Shown: piece after piece, positions 1-11,759 of the stretch | Layout of the letters: each line of letters starts with the position of its first letter | Numbering within the stretch: position 1 is the first letter of the stretch | NCBI GenBank assembly: GCA_019096155.1 | Contig: JAHCVI010000005.1 | Span: 692,468-756,467 of the forward strand | DNA length: 64,000 bases | Reading direction: 5' to 3' | Source: Staphylotrichum longicolle | Taxonomy: Eukaryota; Ascomycota; Sordariomycetes; Sordariales; Chaetomiaceae | Notes under the pieces: generated by a model | What the model was told of the DNA's origin: nothing | What the model saw: the letters and a program-made list of their open reading frames with translations, nothing else | Database searches by the model: none | Made by a program: the position numbers and the translations under genes

Positions 1-197
1 TGCAGACAGCTCAGACGGGAACGGAATTCACAGTCCTGCCTACCTTACTTTGATTTCGAATTAACTAAATACCATACACCCCTTGGACTCCTCTTACACG
101 GCAGGCTGCTAAATGACTTTGACATCGAGGGTGTCCAATCTGCCCGCCGGTCCCTGAAAAGCGGCAAATCCACCGACCCCCACCCATCAAGTTCCAC

Positions 198-294
198 GGG
201 TGACTAGTCTAGTGGTCAGGACGCTTCGTTGTGGTTCCCCAGCGGGTTCCATACACGATCCGAAGAAACCCCGGTTCGATTCCGGGGTCGCCCA
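198..294 (+). tRNA. tRNA-His (GTG), intron-containing
   Basis: A full cloverleaf can be folded. The 7-bp acceptor stem GGGTGAC/GTCGCCC includes one T-G pair. The D arm is GTCT/GGAC, the anticodon stem CTTCG/CGAAG, and the T stem CCCGG/CCGGG closes a TTCGATT loop. The anticodon GTG is at 231-233. An intron of about 25 nt (about 235-259) sits one base 3' of the anticodon, the canonical place for nuclear tRNA introns. The discriminator base is A294. No CCA is encoded, as expected in a eukaryote. Confidence 0.93.
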
Positions 295-1640
295 TCATCT
301 TTTGTTTTTTTCCACCTACATATGTTGCCAAATGTCGTATTGTACCGGTGCTGTTTGAGGATCTGTTATGGATGTCTTTATGAGGGGTTTGGGGCTGGGT
401 ACGCCGGCCCATTTTGAGATACTACCATCTGGCCAGGGCCAAATTCTGGAGTTAGCGAAGGTGGTGACGGTGAGGGATGAGGGCCAGGCATCAAGGTAAG
501 AAGCCAGTATGGATGTGCCCTCCCCTCGAACGATGATGGGTGAACTGTCTTGTTGAGGCTAACGGTTGATGGGGCGAAAGGAATCATGCGTGCTGGGAGG
601 GATGCTATGGATGTAAGATGCCATCCACAACCTGAGGGCTGTGAGAGGCCTGAAAACAGGGAGATAAAAGTGAATCTCGGGTCCCATGGCAAGGGAGGAG
701 AATCCTGAGCGTCGAATTCTGGGAGTGACTCCCGTCCATGTGCGAGTCGATCATGGCTGCAAACAACGCCGGCACGCGAGGACCGGAGATCCCTCTCCGG
801 GTAGCACATGCTATTCCCTAATGTGTTTTTGGGTGTATATCAGAGCTCAATGACCCGTCATTCTATTTTTACTATATGATCTGTACGAATACGTTTCAAT
901 GCCCGTTTTGGAAATAGCGTGAGCAACTTACAAATCGTCTTGTGACTGCAAGAACCAGCCGCCAACAACTGAAAGAGACTGGCTTATGACGTTTGCTCCA
1001 GTATCCCATCGCCATATCTTATGTCATTTCTGCGGAACTGATTGGGCTAACAGCGAGTCGGTGAAGGAGGAATCTGAGTGAGCTGAAGCGCATATTAATT
1101 GCTCCGTTACATTCCATACTCCAATGCACAACTCGTTTCCTCTGGCGCTGTCTGTGATTGTTCAATCTGCCCATGATCGACAAATCCCACAGAATCCATC
1201 CAGCTCTGAAATGCCCGCTTTTTCCCTTCTCGCAAGGGGGGCATGTCCCGCACTTCTTCAATGGCCGGGCACTTCCTCCCGCCGCAATGCAACCTCGGTC
1301 CAGTGGCAGGGCTGGAGACAGGGTTGTATCCCGCGACTGGCGGGAGCTGCAGAGCCTTCCATCAAATCACATCAGGCGTGGCCTGACCCTCCGCTGTTGA
1401 TCCAGGCTCGCCAGGGTCAGCTGCTCTGCCGTCCCCAACGCCACGCTGCGGGTGCCAAGCCTCGACTTCGTATTCCCCTGGTGTAGCACACCCGTCGCCA
1501 AAAACAGCGTGACATCGTGGATGGCCAAATTAAGAGCCGGTGATGTATGCATGGCCAGGCTTACCGCGGGAGGCCTAGTTTGCCACGAAAGAAGCGGGAG
1601 GCCTGGTGCAGGCAGCAGAGGGTCATGTTATGCTGATCTG
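295..1640. other. intergenic, no gene supported
   Basis: Open frames here (for example 378-809 minus and 1124-1486 plus) show no domain, no signal peptide and no matching frame on neighbouring exons. I see no RNA gene or repeat. The last 100-200 bases presumably hold the promoter of the secreted protein gene that follows. Confidence 0.5.
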
Positions 1641-1645
1641 GGGTG

Positions 1646-1652
1646 TATAAAA
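1646..1652 (+). promoter_or_regulatory. TATA box of the secreted Cys-rich protein gene
   Basis: TATAAAA lies 112 nt upstream of the ATG at 1764, a normal distance for a fungal TATA promoter. The stretch between is rich in C and T, as in many highly expressed fungal genes. Confidence 0.6.
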
Positions 1653-1763
1653 GGGTTGCTTGACTCCAGGTTGATGAGAGTTGAGTTCTGAGACAATCGT
1701 TGACATCTCATCCTCCGATTGCAACATCACACTCGCTTAGTCCTAACACTACCCACTTACACC

Positions 1764-2262
1764 ATGAAGTATCTCACCGCCCTCGCCTCGGCCCTCGGCC
1801 TCCTGGCCAGTGCCTCTGCCATTCCCCTTGAGGAGCGCGACGCGCAAACCGTCCACCTTACCTTCCATGGTGGCCCGGCCGAGTACTCGCTCGCCATCCC
1901 CGCCGACGGCGTCGTCTACCCAACCAGTGAGCCCCCCCTCCCTGTCCCTTTCCCCTATATCCTGACATATCCGTGCCACAGACAACAACATCGCCGTCAA
2001 CATCATCGACGCGCCCGACTACAACGCCTTCTACCAGTGCCAGTTCCACCACCAGGGCGAGGCCACGCTCGCCAGCAGCATCTCGCCGGCGGGCGTCAAC
2101 CAGATCATGGTCGGCCCGCCGACCCCGATCACGGGCGTCAGCTGCCAGGGCATGTGCGTGCCCACGTACAGCGACTGCTACCGCAACGGCCAGTACGTCG
2201 GCCCGTGCTGCTCCGGGTTCTGCGCGGCGAACAAGTGCAGGCCGTGGGTCAGCCCTTATTAA
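1764..2262 (+). CDS. small secreted cysteine-rich protein
   Basis: Two exons, 1764-1926 and 1982-2262, joined across a 55-nt GTGAGC...CACAG intron, give 147 aa. The N-terminus is a clear signal peptide (Lys, then Leu/Ala-rich, ending near ASA at about residue 19) followed by acidic EERD. The mature domain carries eight Cys, six of them near the C-terminus as SC..MC..DC..PCC..FC..KC, a knottin-like arrangement. The size and pattern match fungal small secreted Cys-rich proteins (effector or antimicrobial-like). No specific family is recognised. A TATA box and pyrimidine-rich leader precede it, suggesting strong regulated expression. Function is inferred only from architecture. Confidence 0.85.
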
Positions 2263-3364
2263 GGGGTAAGACCAGGGGGCGCAGGGTTGATGGGGTTGGT
2301 GAGGAGAGCAAGGGAGGTAGCTGGATTGAAGTCTGATTATTCGTACCACGAAGACTGCTGAGTTCATGTTCACAGAGTTTTCCTGAATCTTTGTAATAAA
2401 CGTCGCTTCGTATTATGAGCATACCCTGCATCGGTCACTATGAGCGGCTACTTCCTCACTTCCGCCACTGGGAATTGACGTTTGTGACATTCACTTCCAT
2501 GGCTATGGCGAAGCAATTATCGGCGACAAACCCCAGGGAAGAGCTGCGAATCCCGTCTTCCCCATCACCCCACCATCCATCCCATCGTTTCGTGAATCAG
2601 TAACACTAGAGGAGCAAGAGCAAACCGATCGGTCTCTACCTCGATCACGAATGGTGCTCAGAATGCCAGTCCTGGTCCAAACTGGCCCATTCCCATTACT
2701 CCTAAGTTCCCCGTGCTGCTCTGCGTGAGCCTCATTCCCGCTTTCTTACTCTCCCAAGAGCAAGCGTTCTTCCTGCTCCAGGACTTGGGCAACCTCTTGG
2801 AGTAGCGGCCGAGTTTTCATGTCCACCAAAAGGTGCGGCGCGGATGTGATCTGCAACGTTCCCTGCCATCTTCCGCATGAGCCACGACAAAGGTCTTTTA
2901 CGATGACGATGACGCGCTGGAGCGGGATATCACGTTATCTCAGGCCTGGCTAGACGGGGACGGAGGGGTTGGACCGGCGAGGACAGGCATTGGGCTCATA
3001 TTTTGGGATTGTATTAGTGACCTCTCTGTATCTGGCGCTGATTACTTGCTAGCTTCCCTCCGTCCTTCCAAATAAGGGGTCGTATCTTCGGCTTTTTGTT
3101 TTCTTCCTTTTTTTCTGCTCTCCTTTGCTTTCCTCGCACCCAGTGGGGTTTATCTCTGGACCGAAGCAATCGTTGCTGATGGTATAGTCCACTGGTCGTC
3201 AAACAGCTGGGAAATGAAATAGTACTCATGGTGAAACATGTTCTTGTCTCGAATTTCGTGGAACACCGGGGCTATTGCAGTCCCGTTGATTATCGGTCAG
3301 CAAAGCGATCCACGAGATGTGCTGTAACCGGAATCGACCACCGAGAAAAAAGGTGCTCGCTCAG
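2263..3364. other. intergenic, no gene supported
   Basis: This holds the 3' region of the secreted protein gene and the 3' flank of the convergent regulator gene. The short frames at 2415-2603 and 3014-3229 have no recognisable features. Confidence 0.5.
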
Positions 3365-5768
3365 TCACTCAACAGAAGTGTCGAAGGAAGAGTTGAAGGA
3401 ATAGTTGAAGGTGTTCTGATGGTACTTGCTCATGGTCCGTGACTGCTGGTTTGACCAAACCAGAAACTCCACCTGCTCTTTGCTCAACTTGGCGGCCTGG
3501 ACATCGCGGGCCGACTTCCATCCCGCTGCGAAGGGGACATTGCCCTTGACACGACAGTGATAGTAGGTCAGCAGAATGTTTGCGCTCCCATGAAGGTCGC
3601 TGATCGCATCGGCCGCCGCATATCGTTGCTTTTGTAGCATGTCAGCGCAGCGTTTGTGAGCGTTCTTGGGTAGCTCACGCCTGTTTACTTACACTCAAGC
3701 GGAGATTTCTGGCCTTTCTGAAATAGTTCTCGGTGATGAGAGCGCAGTTGTGTAGTAGAAGCATGCAAACCAAGTAAACTGTAAACCAAGCACCCGGGTT
3801 CTTAGCTCCGATGAGCTTGTCTAGCCGTTTCCTGATCTGACTCTGCAGCGGCCGGAAGAACATAACCTCTGCAATGATGGTGATCTGCGCCGAAATAACG
3901 GGCGGCAATGGGACATAACCATAATCGTGACGGTCTACATCCTGCATCTGTGGTCCGATCCCAACCGTGTCGGCGCCGCAGATCCTCTCTGACCGAGATT
4001 GTATGCGCGACACGACCCAGAGCTTCAGCACGTCGCGGAGTAGGTCTCGCTCCTCTCGAGACTTGGATAATGATCGACATGTCAGCCTACCGCACAGCTT
4101 CTGTACCACAAGAGAGTACTTGCCTCGGCGTCCTGGGCATGTTTGCGTGCCATTTTGTACGTTTCCGCCAGCCAGGGGCTCTCCATGCCCACAAACTCAC
4201 CGATGATCTTGTCGGTATCCCGTTCTAGGGCCTCTGACAGATACTCACCGGTCTCCTTCATGGAAGCTAGGGCATATGGAGTCACTGGATGATAGCGCCG
4301 CACTCCAGTCTGCTTCGAGAGCCACGTTCGTGCGAGAGTGTCACCTGGTTGAGGGATAAAGCGTCTCACCCGGACATTCCACCTAATTGAACTGTCGGTC
4401 TGGGTCAACTCGATCGTCTTGATCTCGGATGATGCCCAGTCCTCAATCTCGGTAAGGTGCATTGATGTCCATCGTCTTGTCCAGTAGAGTCCCGGATCGG
4501 ACTTCTCAGGGACAAAAGAGGTGTCGGTCAACCTTTTGCGCAGACATGGGTAGTGCACCAGCCGTGGAGCTGCGACACGCTTGCAGGTTAGACACTCGCC
4601 CTCCAGGTCGTTGGGGTCCCGAACACACTGGCGCATTGTCAAGGTCAGAGAACGGCTACATGGCTATTCTGGAGGACGAGAACAAACTTACGCGCGCTTT
4701 CTGCTTGATGCATCGAATGCAAGCTCCAATTTGCCTCGTCAAACTGGTCTCGATGCGCTCTTCCATTGATTTGAACGGTCCCCGTACGGCTCGCTTCTTC
4801 GGAGTAGTGCTCTTCTGGATCCGCGCTGACGGGTTGCGCTGAGTCGGGGCAATGCGCGTGCTCGAGCTGTGTGTTGAATCGGCCGAGGGTGCAAAGTCAA
4901 AGGATGGAATAGCAGGTTCTGGGCCCAACGAGTGGCCTGCAGGCAGCGGGAGGGCCAGGTCCATGGAGTCCATGGTAAATGAGCACGGGAGCTCGTCGAA
5001 GTTAAAGTCCATGCCCGAGAATAACTCAGACTCCCAGTCCTCACCCAGTCCAGCAAACGAAGGGTGGGGCTCCACCAGGGAATCTGGCACGTCGGAGAGG
5101 GAAGACACATGCACCCAAGCCGACGAAGATGCGTGCGGTTCTGGCTCGATAGGAAAGTTGATTGTATCGTTCGGCACCCCAATTGCCGGGGATCCTGCAA
5201 AGAACCTCCATCACTGAGATCTGGCATGTCCAAGATGAGACCATCTCGACCACCGGAGGCGCCAGAATGACCATCGAAACCATTCCCAGGCTCCAGAATG
5301 TCAAAATCCAGCCAGTCGAGCAAAGGATCAGAGCCTATTAAAGATGCTTCAGCCGGCTCACTCATGCTTGGTCGTGACCTTGATCCCTCGTCCGTCTTGA
5401 ACGGCGTCCAAGCGGCATCGGAGACGTTGGGCGTGCCGGAGCCTACACGTCCGTCAAATATTCATCAGCTCAAAGAGTTTTCATAAACCCAGGTCAACAA
5501 AAACAGTAGAGCAAAGGGGCGTACTAGAAATGTTGTCCCACGAGCCGATGCCTGTCTGTGGAGTGCAGGAGGATCCCGCGCTGGGTGTGGGCAGGTCGGG
5601 CTTGGTTGGGGGACTGGTAGTAGGGCGCAAAGCGACCACAGTCTCGTATGGAACCCCCAGTATGTCAGCTGCGTGCTCAAGAACACGTCTTTCAGCTCCA
5701 GCATAGCCCTGGCCGGTACCGGGGACCGGAATTCCACCAGCCGGGAGCGACGACGGGTTTGTTGCCAT
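3365..5768 (-). CDS. zinc-cluster-like fungal transcription regulator
   Basis: The six-exon model on the minus strand is 5768-5525, 5442-(5362 or 5254), 5194-4692, 4627-4124, 4061-3693 and 3628-3365. The start at 5768 has a good context (AAACCATGG). A Cys motif, C-x2-C-x6-C-x10-C-x2-C followed by a sixth Cys after 12 residues, is split by the 4628-4691 intron. A block ending in GLYWTRRW-like sequence follows, as in a large fungal family of zinc-cluster-like proteins with an acidic Ser/Pro-rich N-terminus. The long C-terminal helical part has no catalytic motif. Intron 4062-4123 needs a GC donor (GAG^GCAAGT) with a GCTGAC branch site; phase excludes GT donors there. The donor of the second intron is unsettled, giving about 654 or 690 aa. 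A nuclear DNA-binding role is inferred from the Cys motif. Confidence 0.8.
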
Positions 5769-8697
5769 GGTTTTAGGTTCGCCACTTCTTGCGTGAGGAC
5801 TGGGAGCAACACTAGTGCTGTTCTTCACCTCGGAGAGTGAGAACAAGCTGTTCCAGAAGGGGCACGAGAAAAAGCCGAGGAAGGTTACGGGAGGCACACG
5901 TCCTCCACTCTAAAGTCAACGGTGAATCAGATTGTGTTACCGGGGAGATTGAGGAGTTGGTCGGAAAGACATATTTGTACCTAGTGGGCGGGGCATCCGT
6001 AATCAAAAGGTAGACCTTGCCATGACCTTCCTGTGTTACCAAAGTGGCTTTGGATTCCGACCCATTCGAGGCGCTGGCGAGTGCATGCCGGGCTGAGGTG
6101 TGATTGGATTTGTTGAACCCCTCCTTCCCGGAATGGCAACCAGCCCCCCACCCCTCGGCTCACCGGTCACATGATCCAAGCCCATTTGGATCGTTGTCCT
6201 CGACCTCGCTCAAGTCGCTCCTGCCGCTCTTGCATTGCGGCCTGGGCGATTATGTGGCTGCTGTCAACTGGCCTCTGTGTGAGGAAAGTGCGTTCAACTG
6301 CAACTCTTCCACTCCCATAATTGAACCACTCGACCTGGGCGACACACAAAGTCTTCAGCTCTTTCCATCGGCTATGCTCCTCTAGCATTTCAAGTGACCA
6401 CTTCCATTTAAACCCATTATGAGCGAGTCACAGCTCCGCCGATCCAACCTCGATCTTGTCAACGAAGCGGATAAATCGGTTCCCTTAACACTGTACTGAC
6501 TGTAGAAGATGAAGAGCGACGTTGCTGACAAATTTCACCCTTCAATGCTTTCCAATTCCGCAAAAAGACCCGGAGAACTGGCTGGCCGCCCAACTGCGGC
6601 CCGACCTGTCCCTGGCCAAGACCTACACAGCCTCCCGCCCCTCCAACATGAATCCAGTGAGAGGCGCCAGTGCTGAAGAGATGCCGGTCATGTGCCCGGT
6701 CAGTGATGATGGCTGTCAGAGCGAACAACACAGACAAGCTCTGTGAGGCTCATCTCGCCGCAATGATGGGTGTCACTGAGAAGCGAGGCGTGCATATGAG
6801 GCTGGCATCTTCACCGGCCCGTCCGGTCGGGCAGGCATCCATAAACATCAACAACATTGGTTTAGCAGAAAAGAGGCATATATAGGCCAGTACCCCCGGG
6901 CACCAAGCTGGAGCAACAGAAACGACTGAATATACTACCCCTTCCCAGATTCAACGGCCGTCGCCAGTGTACTGCCAGGATATAATCGTATTCTCACAAC
7001 CGTTACAAGAAGATCGTTGACTCACCCCTTTTATCAGTCCGCCAGTCTTCTCTTTTACACAGACCCGCCTCGCCAGCATGCCTTGCGGCCGAGGGCGCCT
7101 CAAGCAACCCGAGGAAGGCCCCATGGGTGGTCCAGGATTTGGTGACGGAAATGGCGATGAGACCAGAACACAGCGGGCGTTGTGTGGCGACTGTCACCCC
7201 GCTAGAACCAGTATGGCCGTGGAACACAATGCACACCATCCCGCTCCGGACACTCCGCCATCGCACCAAGACGCGCCCTGCGGTGTACCGCCGAAGATGC
7301 CAGGACAGCTGCAGTTTGGTCATGATCACTTTCCCTTCTCTTACATCGGCCTTATAAACCTGAACGGTGAGTGTTGGTTATAACCACAAAGCAGAGGATT
7401 CAACACAGATACCCGGCATTTTACTTACCTTTTGAATGCCCTACCACTAGAGGTGTTTGAAGACAGCCTGGCTAAGATTGCTTAACCGGGTTGGTCTGGA
7501 TCTTTTTCTGCGGCATCTGCTAACTTTGGATTTTGTAGGTGCACTTGGTTTACAGGGGTGTATGCAAGCCAGTGATCAGAACGACGGCCATGCTGATGAT
7601 GTTTCGGACGCGTGGTCAGTCCAGGTATCGTGGGGTGACTGAGGGTGTTGAGGTTGTGCTTGGAGGCGTGCCGCATGTGGGGCGCAAATCAGACCAACAA
7701 TGTAATATTCAACGCGTTATGTATCAGGATTGAACGGAAGCAGGTGCATGGGTGTCGGTGTCTGGCTAAGGGACGGATGGATTTCTTGTCCGAGTTTATG
7801 ATGGCCTATCTATGAGAGCTAAGTTTGCTATCAGGGCAGTATGAATCTAAGTACGGATCAACAACACGGAGTACAGGTTAGGTAACCAACGTTGGTACTT
7901 CTATCCTGTTCCAATCGGTACCAATAAGACAACTCCAAACCATCCACAAAACAGTGGAGAAGCCTAAGGTACTTCTGGCCTGCTCCTGGGGTTCCCGCCC
8001 CCTAAGGTACCTAGTTACTTCCTGACATTCCGAAACTTGTCCTCTGCTACAGATTGCAGAAAGTGGGAGTGGCATGCCCAAAGGCAGCCCTGAGCTAATT
8101 GGAGTTGGATTCGGGAGTATGCTCTTAGTTAGTTATAGAAACGCTAACAAAGAAAGCGTCCGTCGGAGGCTTGGACTCGATGTGTCGATATGGATGCTCG
8201 CGAACTTGGGGTGTAAGTTAAAGAGGGCCAAACCATAGCAGGCTCCAATTTCTGGAAGACCTGGAAAGTTTGACAGCCGCATCCGCATTTGTTGGCGGAT
8301 TATCCCTTCGTGATGGAAGCTCTGCCAATCGCCCGGCCCCACTCTCGACGCTCAAGTTGCACCTCCTCTCGAGCGGTGCGCGCGCGACCCTCTGCCTGCC
8401 CTACCCCTTGGTGCGCAAAAGCGGTTAGAAGATTCAGCGTAGGTTGGAGGCTAACTAGAGACGAAATAAGTATCTGGAGCTGGCGCCATGAAAGGGACAT
8501 ACTGTCAGGGTTGGGGTTATGTATGGGTGGGTTCACATGATATAGTCCGCAAGGGAGGGGGCACATAACTAGTCCCAGAAGAGCCTTGTATCTCTTGATC
8601 CTGCTTTCCTCCACTTGCTTTCTCCTTCCTGGAAGCACTCTCCCGTTTGCCTTAGCGTGTCAAATTCCGCACCTTTTCATCCCAGACGGATTTGAAC
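5769..8697. other. long intergenic region, no gene supported
   Basis: About 2.9 kb. Several frames of 60-115 codons exist on both strands (for example 7003-7329 minus, 7078-7383 plus, 8300-8638 minus), but none has a domain, a signal peptide or flanking exons in phase. No RNA gene or tandem repeat was seen. It includes the divergent promoters of the regulator on the left and the RNase H gene on the right. Confidence 0.45.
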
Positions 8698-9507
8698 ATG
8701 GAGACCAAACAAAGGCACACCCTCGCCCACGGCCCTGACCTTCAAGCCACGAAGGGCGAATTCAAACACCACCACATGGGCGGAACTCGCGACACTTTCA
8801 TCCCCTTCGAGGAGATTTACAGAATATTGGGCAACACGGAGAACATGGAAGTTAAGGATTTCGGCGGCTTCACACACGTTCGGTGCCCTTGTTCCTCAAC
8901 GCACACCTGCCATATGTGCAGCAGGCATTTCGCCCGCGTCGACTCGCTCGTCATCGCTGTGGACGGTGCTTGCCCTGGCAACGGCAGCAACAGGGCCGTC
9001 AAGTCGGCTTGTGGCGTGTACTTTGGACGCCTGAACGGCAGCAACCCCCATAGGCAGGAGAACCTGGCCTGGCGCGTTGATGACACGCCGGGCTACGCAC
9101 ACACGAGCCACCGCGCCGAACAGCACGCCGCGCTGGGCGCACTCTACGCTGCTCAACATTACGTCATGAACGGCGGACAGTGGCCGTGTGACGACTGCCC
9201 CTCGCCTTGTCTCGTCAAGCACGTCGTGATCAAGTCAGACTCAGCATACCTGGTCAATTCGATGACTAGTCACATCAAGAAATGGTTAGCGAACGGTTGG
9301 CGGACGGCATCAAAAACGCCCGTTAAGAACAGAGATTTGTGGGAGCAGTTGATCTTCGAGGTCGAGAACCTGGAGAAGCTCGGCGCTGTGGTGGACTTCT
9401 GGCACGTGCCGAGGGAGATGAACACGGAGGCGGATGAACTGGCGAATTTCGGCTTGGAGGAGGATATCGAACTTGAGCGACGGAAAAGACGTTCAACGGG
9501 GGGATGA
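8698..9507 (+). CDS. RNase H type-1 domain protein
   Basis: Single exon, 269 aa from the first true ATG at 8698. The RNase HI fold carries all four catalytic acids: D89 in VDGACPGNG, E141 in HRAEQHA, D181 in KSDSAYLV and D246 in NTEADELA. A Cys-rich stretch (residues 63-74, CPC..CHMC) precedes the domain, and extra Cys lie in an insertion near residues 164-171. The family cleaves RNA in RNA-DNA hybrids. Stand-alone, intronless RNase H proteins of this size are widespread in filamentous ascomycetes and differ from the mitochondrial or nuclear housekeeping enzyme. No reverse transcriptase or integrase is adjacent, so I do not call it a transposon part. Confidence 0.88.
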   Translation: METKQRHTLAHGPDLQATKGEFKHHHMGGTRDTFIPFEEIYRILGNTENMEVKDFGGFTHVRCPCSSTHTCHMCSRHFARVDSLVIAVDGACPGNGSNRAVKSACGVYFGRLNGSNPHRQENLAWRVDDTPGYAHTSHRAEQHAALGALYAAQHYVMNGGQWPCDDCPSPCLVKHVVIKSDSAYLVNSMTSHIKKWLANGWRTASKTPVKNRDLWEQLIFEVENLEKLGAVVDFWHVPREMNTEADELANFGLEEDIELERRKRRSTGG

Positions 9508-9558
9508 GATGAGCGTTGTGTGCGGAGGGTTTGATGACGACCTGACCATAAACAATTT

Positions 9559-9572
9559 CAGCACCAGCAGCA

Positions 9573-9612
<40 letters not shown>
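9559..9612 (+). repeat. CAG trinucleotide microsatellite
   Basis: A near-perfect CAG run with one CAC and one CAA interruption near its left end. It starts about 50 bases beyond the RNase H stop codon, so it lies in the 3' UTR or just downstream, not in the coding region. Confidence 0.9.
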
Positions 9613-9613
<1 letters not shown>

Positions 9614-10233
9614 CCCTAACAGGTTCCTGAACTCCAAGCCCCGATTTGATTCTGAGCCGGCTGCTTCACCACACCACCCGCCTCAGCCCCTCGAGCAACA
9701 TCCATCAGCGATTCCTTGCAAAGTTCATCATACTCGGCGCACAGCATTCGACAGCCACCAATCCCAGAACGGCAAACCCAATCTGCCCTAGGGGCAACAT
9801 CGCAACAATTCCCAGATCCTCCTGTTCCACAAATATCGCCATTATCGTTCAGAGACGGGCCCCAACGAACCCCTTGGCCAGCTCTAATTATCACAACTTG
9901 CCACCAGTCCCGACCAAAACCCGCTCGCTGATGGCGTCGCGTCACATGTTGATGCTTGCTCGCATGACTGGGGGACGACCAAAGGCGCAACGTCTGCGGA
10001 CTGAAGAAAAAAATAAACGAGAACAACCAGTTGAGAAGAAAACAGCAGTGAACCCCGCCTCAAGTGCACTTGAAGGGCCGTCCAAACTCGCACGCTTTGC
10101 CCTCTCCGTTGCACCACTCATTGCGAGAACAGCTCACTCTCCGTTTCCGGCATTCGAGACAGGGAGGAGTCCATATGACCGTTTTTGAAATGGTGTGAAG
10201 AGACCGGGTGGGGATAGTGGTGACGATGGCCGA
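9613..10233. other. intergenic, no gene supported
   Basis: Open frames on both strands overlap here (9646-10188 plus, 9616-10026 minus), but neither starts well nor shows a domain. This is the space between two convergent genes. Confidence 0.45.
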
Positions 10234-11217
10234 TTACTGCGCAGGTGTTGACGGCGATTGCCCGGATGGTTGGGAGAGAGAGGGCGGCTCCGGCGCAGGT
10301 GTCGATGGGCGTTGCGCGGACTGCTTGGATTGGGGGGACTGTTTGGATTCTGTGGACTGCTTGGGCTGCCTAGGTTTCCTGGGCTGCTTGGGTTGCTTGG
10401 GTTGCCTGGGTTGCCTGGACTGCCTGGGCTGCTTGGGTTGCTTGGATTGCCTGGTTTGCCTGGGCTGCCTGGGCTGTTTCCGGCCGTCCGTCTTGGTCCG
10501 CTTGCGTCGAGGTCCTTGCTCTGGTATCTCAGAGATTTCTTTGTTTTGATCCGCAGTTGGAGGGAAAATCGCGCTCGGAATCAACGCAAGTTCATCCGGT
10601 GATGGTGGTCGTTTCGGATGCTTAAGGAGTTGTGTCTCGGGAGTGTGTGGAGCAGCTAGCAGTTGCTCGGGAATGGGATCGGACGGCGACCCGACATTCG
10701 ACAGCGGGGAGGACAACAACAAGGAACTGAAATCAGAATGTTGGGGGTTTGCTGTTGTTTTTGTGGCGACGGCGGTGGTTGTGCTTGCAAGTTTCCATGT
10801 TGTCACCGTCTCTCGTTCTACAGTGTCCGCTTGGGGAGGGTGGAGGCTGGTGACAGTGGAGGGGTAAAACTTGATGGCAAGGCCCCCTTGGAAGAAGGAC
10901 TCGCGCTCAACAACTCCCCTGCAAGGCATGGCCCAGAGACGAGTCTTGGCGACAGCAGGGAGGCGACGGGAAAGTCGGTCAAGGTGCTTGGTGTGTCGGT
11001 CAACGAGAGCTTGGTCCCTCCTCTTGTATTCCATTATTAGGCTGTAGAGCCGGCTGCTCATGGCCGCACTCTCTTCGTCTCGCTGCCGTTCGATCTCGTC
11101 GATTCTGGTTTTGATCTCGGTCTCGAGGGGGGATTCAGATGTTACCGAAGAGGTGGGGGATGAGCAGCGGGGGGATGCGCTGGACAAGGGCGTTCCTCGA
11201 GCCGAATGTGTGTCCAT
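10234..11217 (-). CDS. low-complexity coiled-coil protein, unknown
   Basis: Single exon, 327 aa, ATG at 11217 and stop TAA. Residues about 30-80 are charged and helical (ESPLETEIKTRIDEIERQRD-type heptads), a probable coiled coil. The middle is Ser/Pro-rich. Residues about 235-305 are a run of short imperfect Lys-Gln-Pro-Arg units after a basic RRKRTKTDGRK stretch that looks like a nuclear localisation signal. The triplet-like repetition behind this tail also makes long Leu/Gly or Cys-rich frames on the other strand, which are shadows. No family is recognised. A nuclear, perhaps nucleic-acid-binding role is only a guess from the basic repeats. Confidence 0.6.
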   Translation of the reverse strand: MDTHSARGTPLSSASPRCSSPTSSVTSESPLETEIKTRIDEIERQRDEESAAMSSRLYSLIMEYKRRDQALVDRHTKHLDRLSRRLPAVAKTRLWAMPCRGVVERESFFQGGLAIKFYPSTVTSLHPPQADTVERETVTTWKLASTTTAVATKTTANPQHSDFSSLLLSSPLSNVGSPSDPIPEQLLAAPHTPETQLLKHPKRPPSPDELALIPSAIFPPTADQNKEISEIPEQGPRRKRTKTDGRKQPRQPRQTRQSKQPKQPRQSRQPRQPKQPKQPRKPRQPKQSTESKQSPQSKQSAQRPSTPAPEPPSLSQPSGQSPSTPAQ

Positions 11218-11759
11218 CGCCGCGCGCTAGGAATCACTTTGATGAGACGGGAACTGGTACGCGTTGTGTTAGCGCTCGAAGAGGTGAAGAGGCGGGAGTG
11301 GTGAGAGCATGAACAATAACACTCAAGGGGTCACACACTCCTGAATCCACGAAAGCAGCGACTGAAATGCCGGAGGAGAATGAAACGAGAAAAAGAAAGC
11401 AATATTGACTCTTGGCCCATGTTGATCAGGCAAATTCTTTGTTTACGCGACATTGCCGCGTTGCGTGGCGCAAGGCTGTGGGAACCCCCTGTCTGCCCCT
11501 CACTTTCACCGGTTTTGCTTGTTTGCTTGTCGGGGTCGTTTATTATCAGCGGAGATATCGCCCTCCTCTCTCTCATTGTCTCGAGAGCAAAGCAGCCCAG
11601 ATATCCTGTTCCATGACACTATCTCCCCGTTCTCGCCGTGTCACAATCTCGACTTGGATTTGGTGTCGAGTTCTCGCCACGTTCTATATCACCTTGGACT
11701 TTTGCATAGTTTCCTCGAAACCACAGTCGTCCACGCGCCACTCTCCTATCCATCTCGGT
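11218..11759. other. intergenic, divergent promoters
   Basis: This region lies between two divergently transcribed genes. It contains overlapping short frames without features. Pyrimidine-rich tracts precede the ATG at 11760. Confidence 0.4.

Noticed and set aside
209..417. ORFs on both strands over the tRNA-His gene
   Set aside because: They only read through the tRNA; the cloverleaf explains the sequence.
8698..9507. RNase H gene as a retrotransposon fragment
   Set aside because: All catalytic residues are intact, and no reverse transcriptase, integrase or LTR is nearby.
10208..10602. Cys/Leu/Gly-rich frames on the plus strand
   Set aside because: They are shadows of the Lys-Gln-Pro-Arg repeat of the minus-strand gene at 10234-11217.
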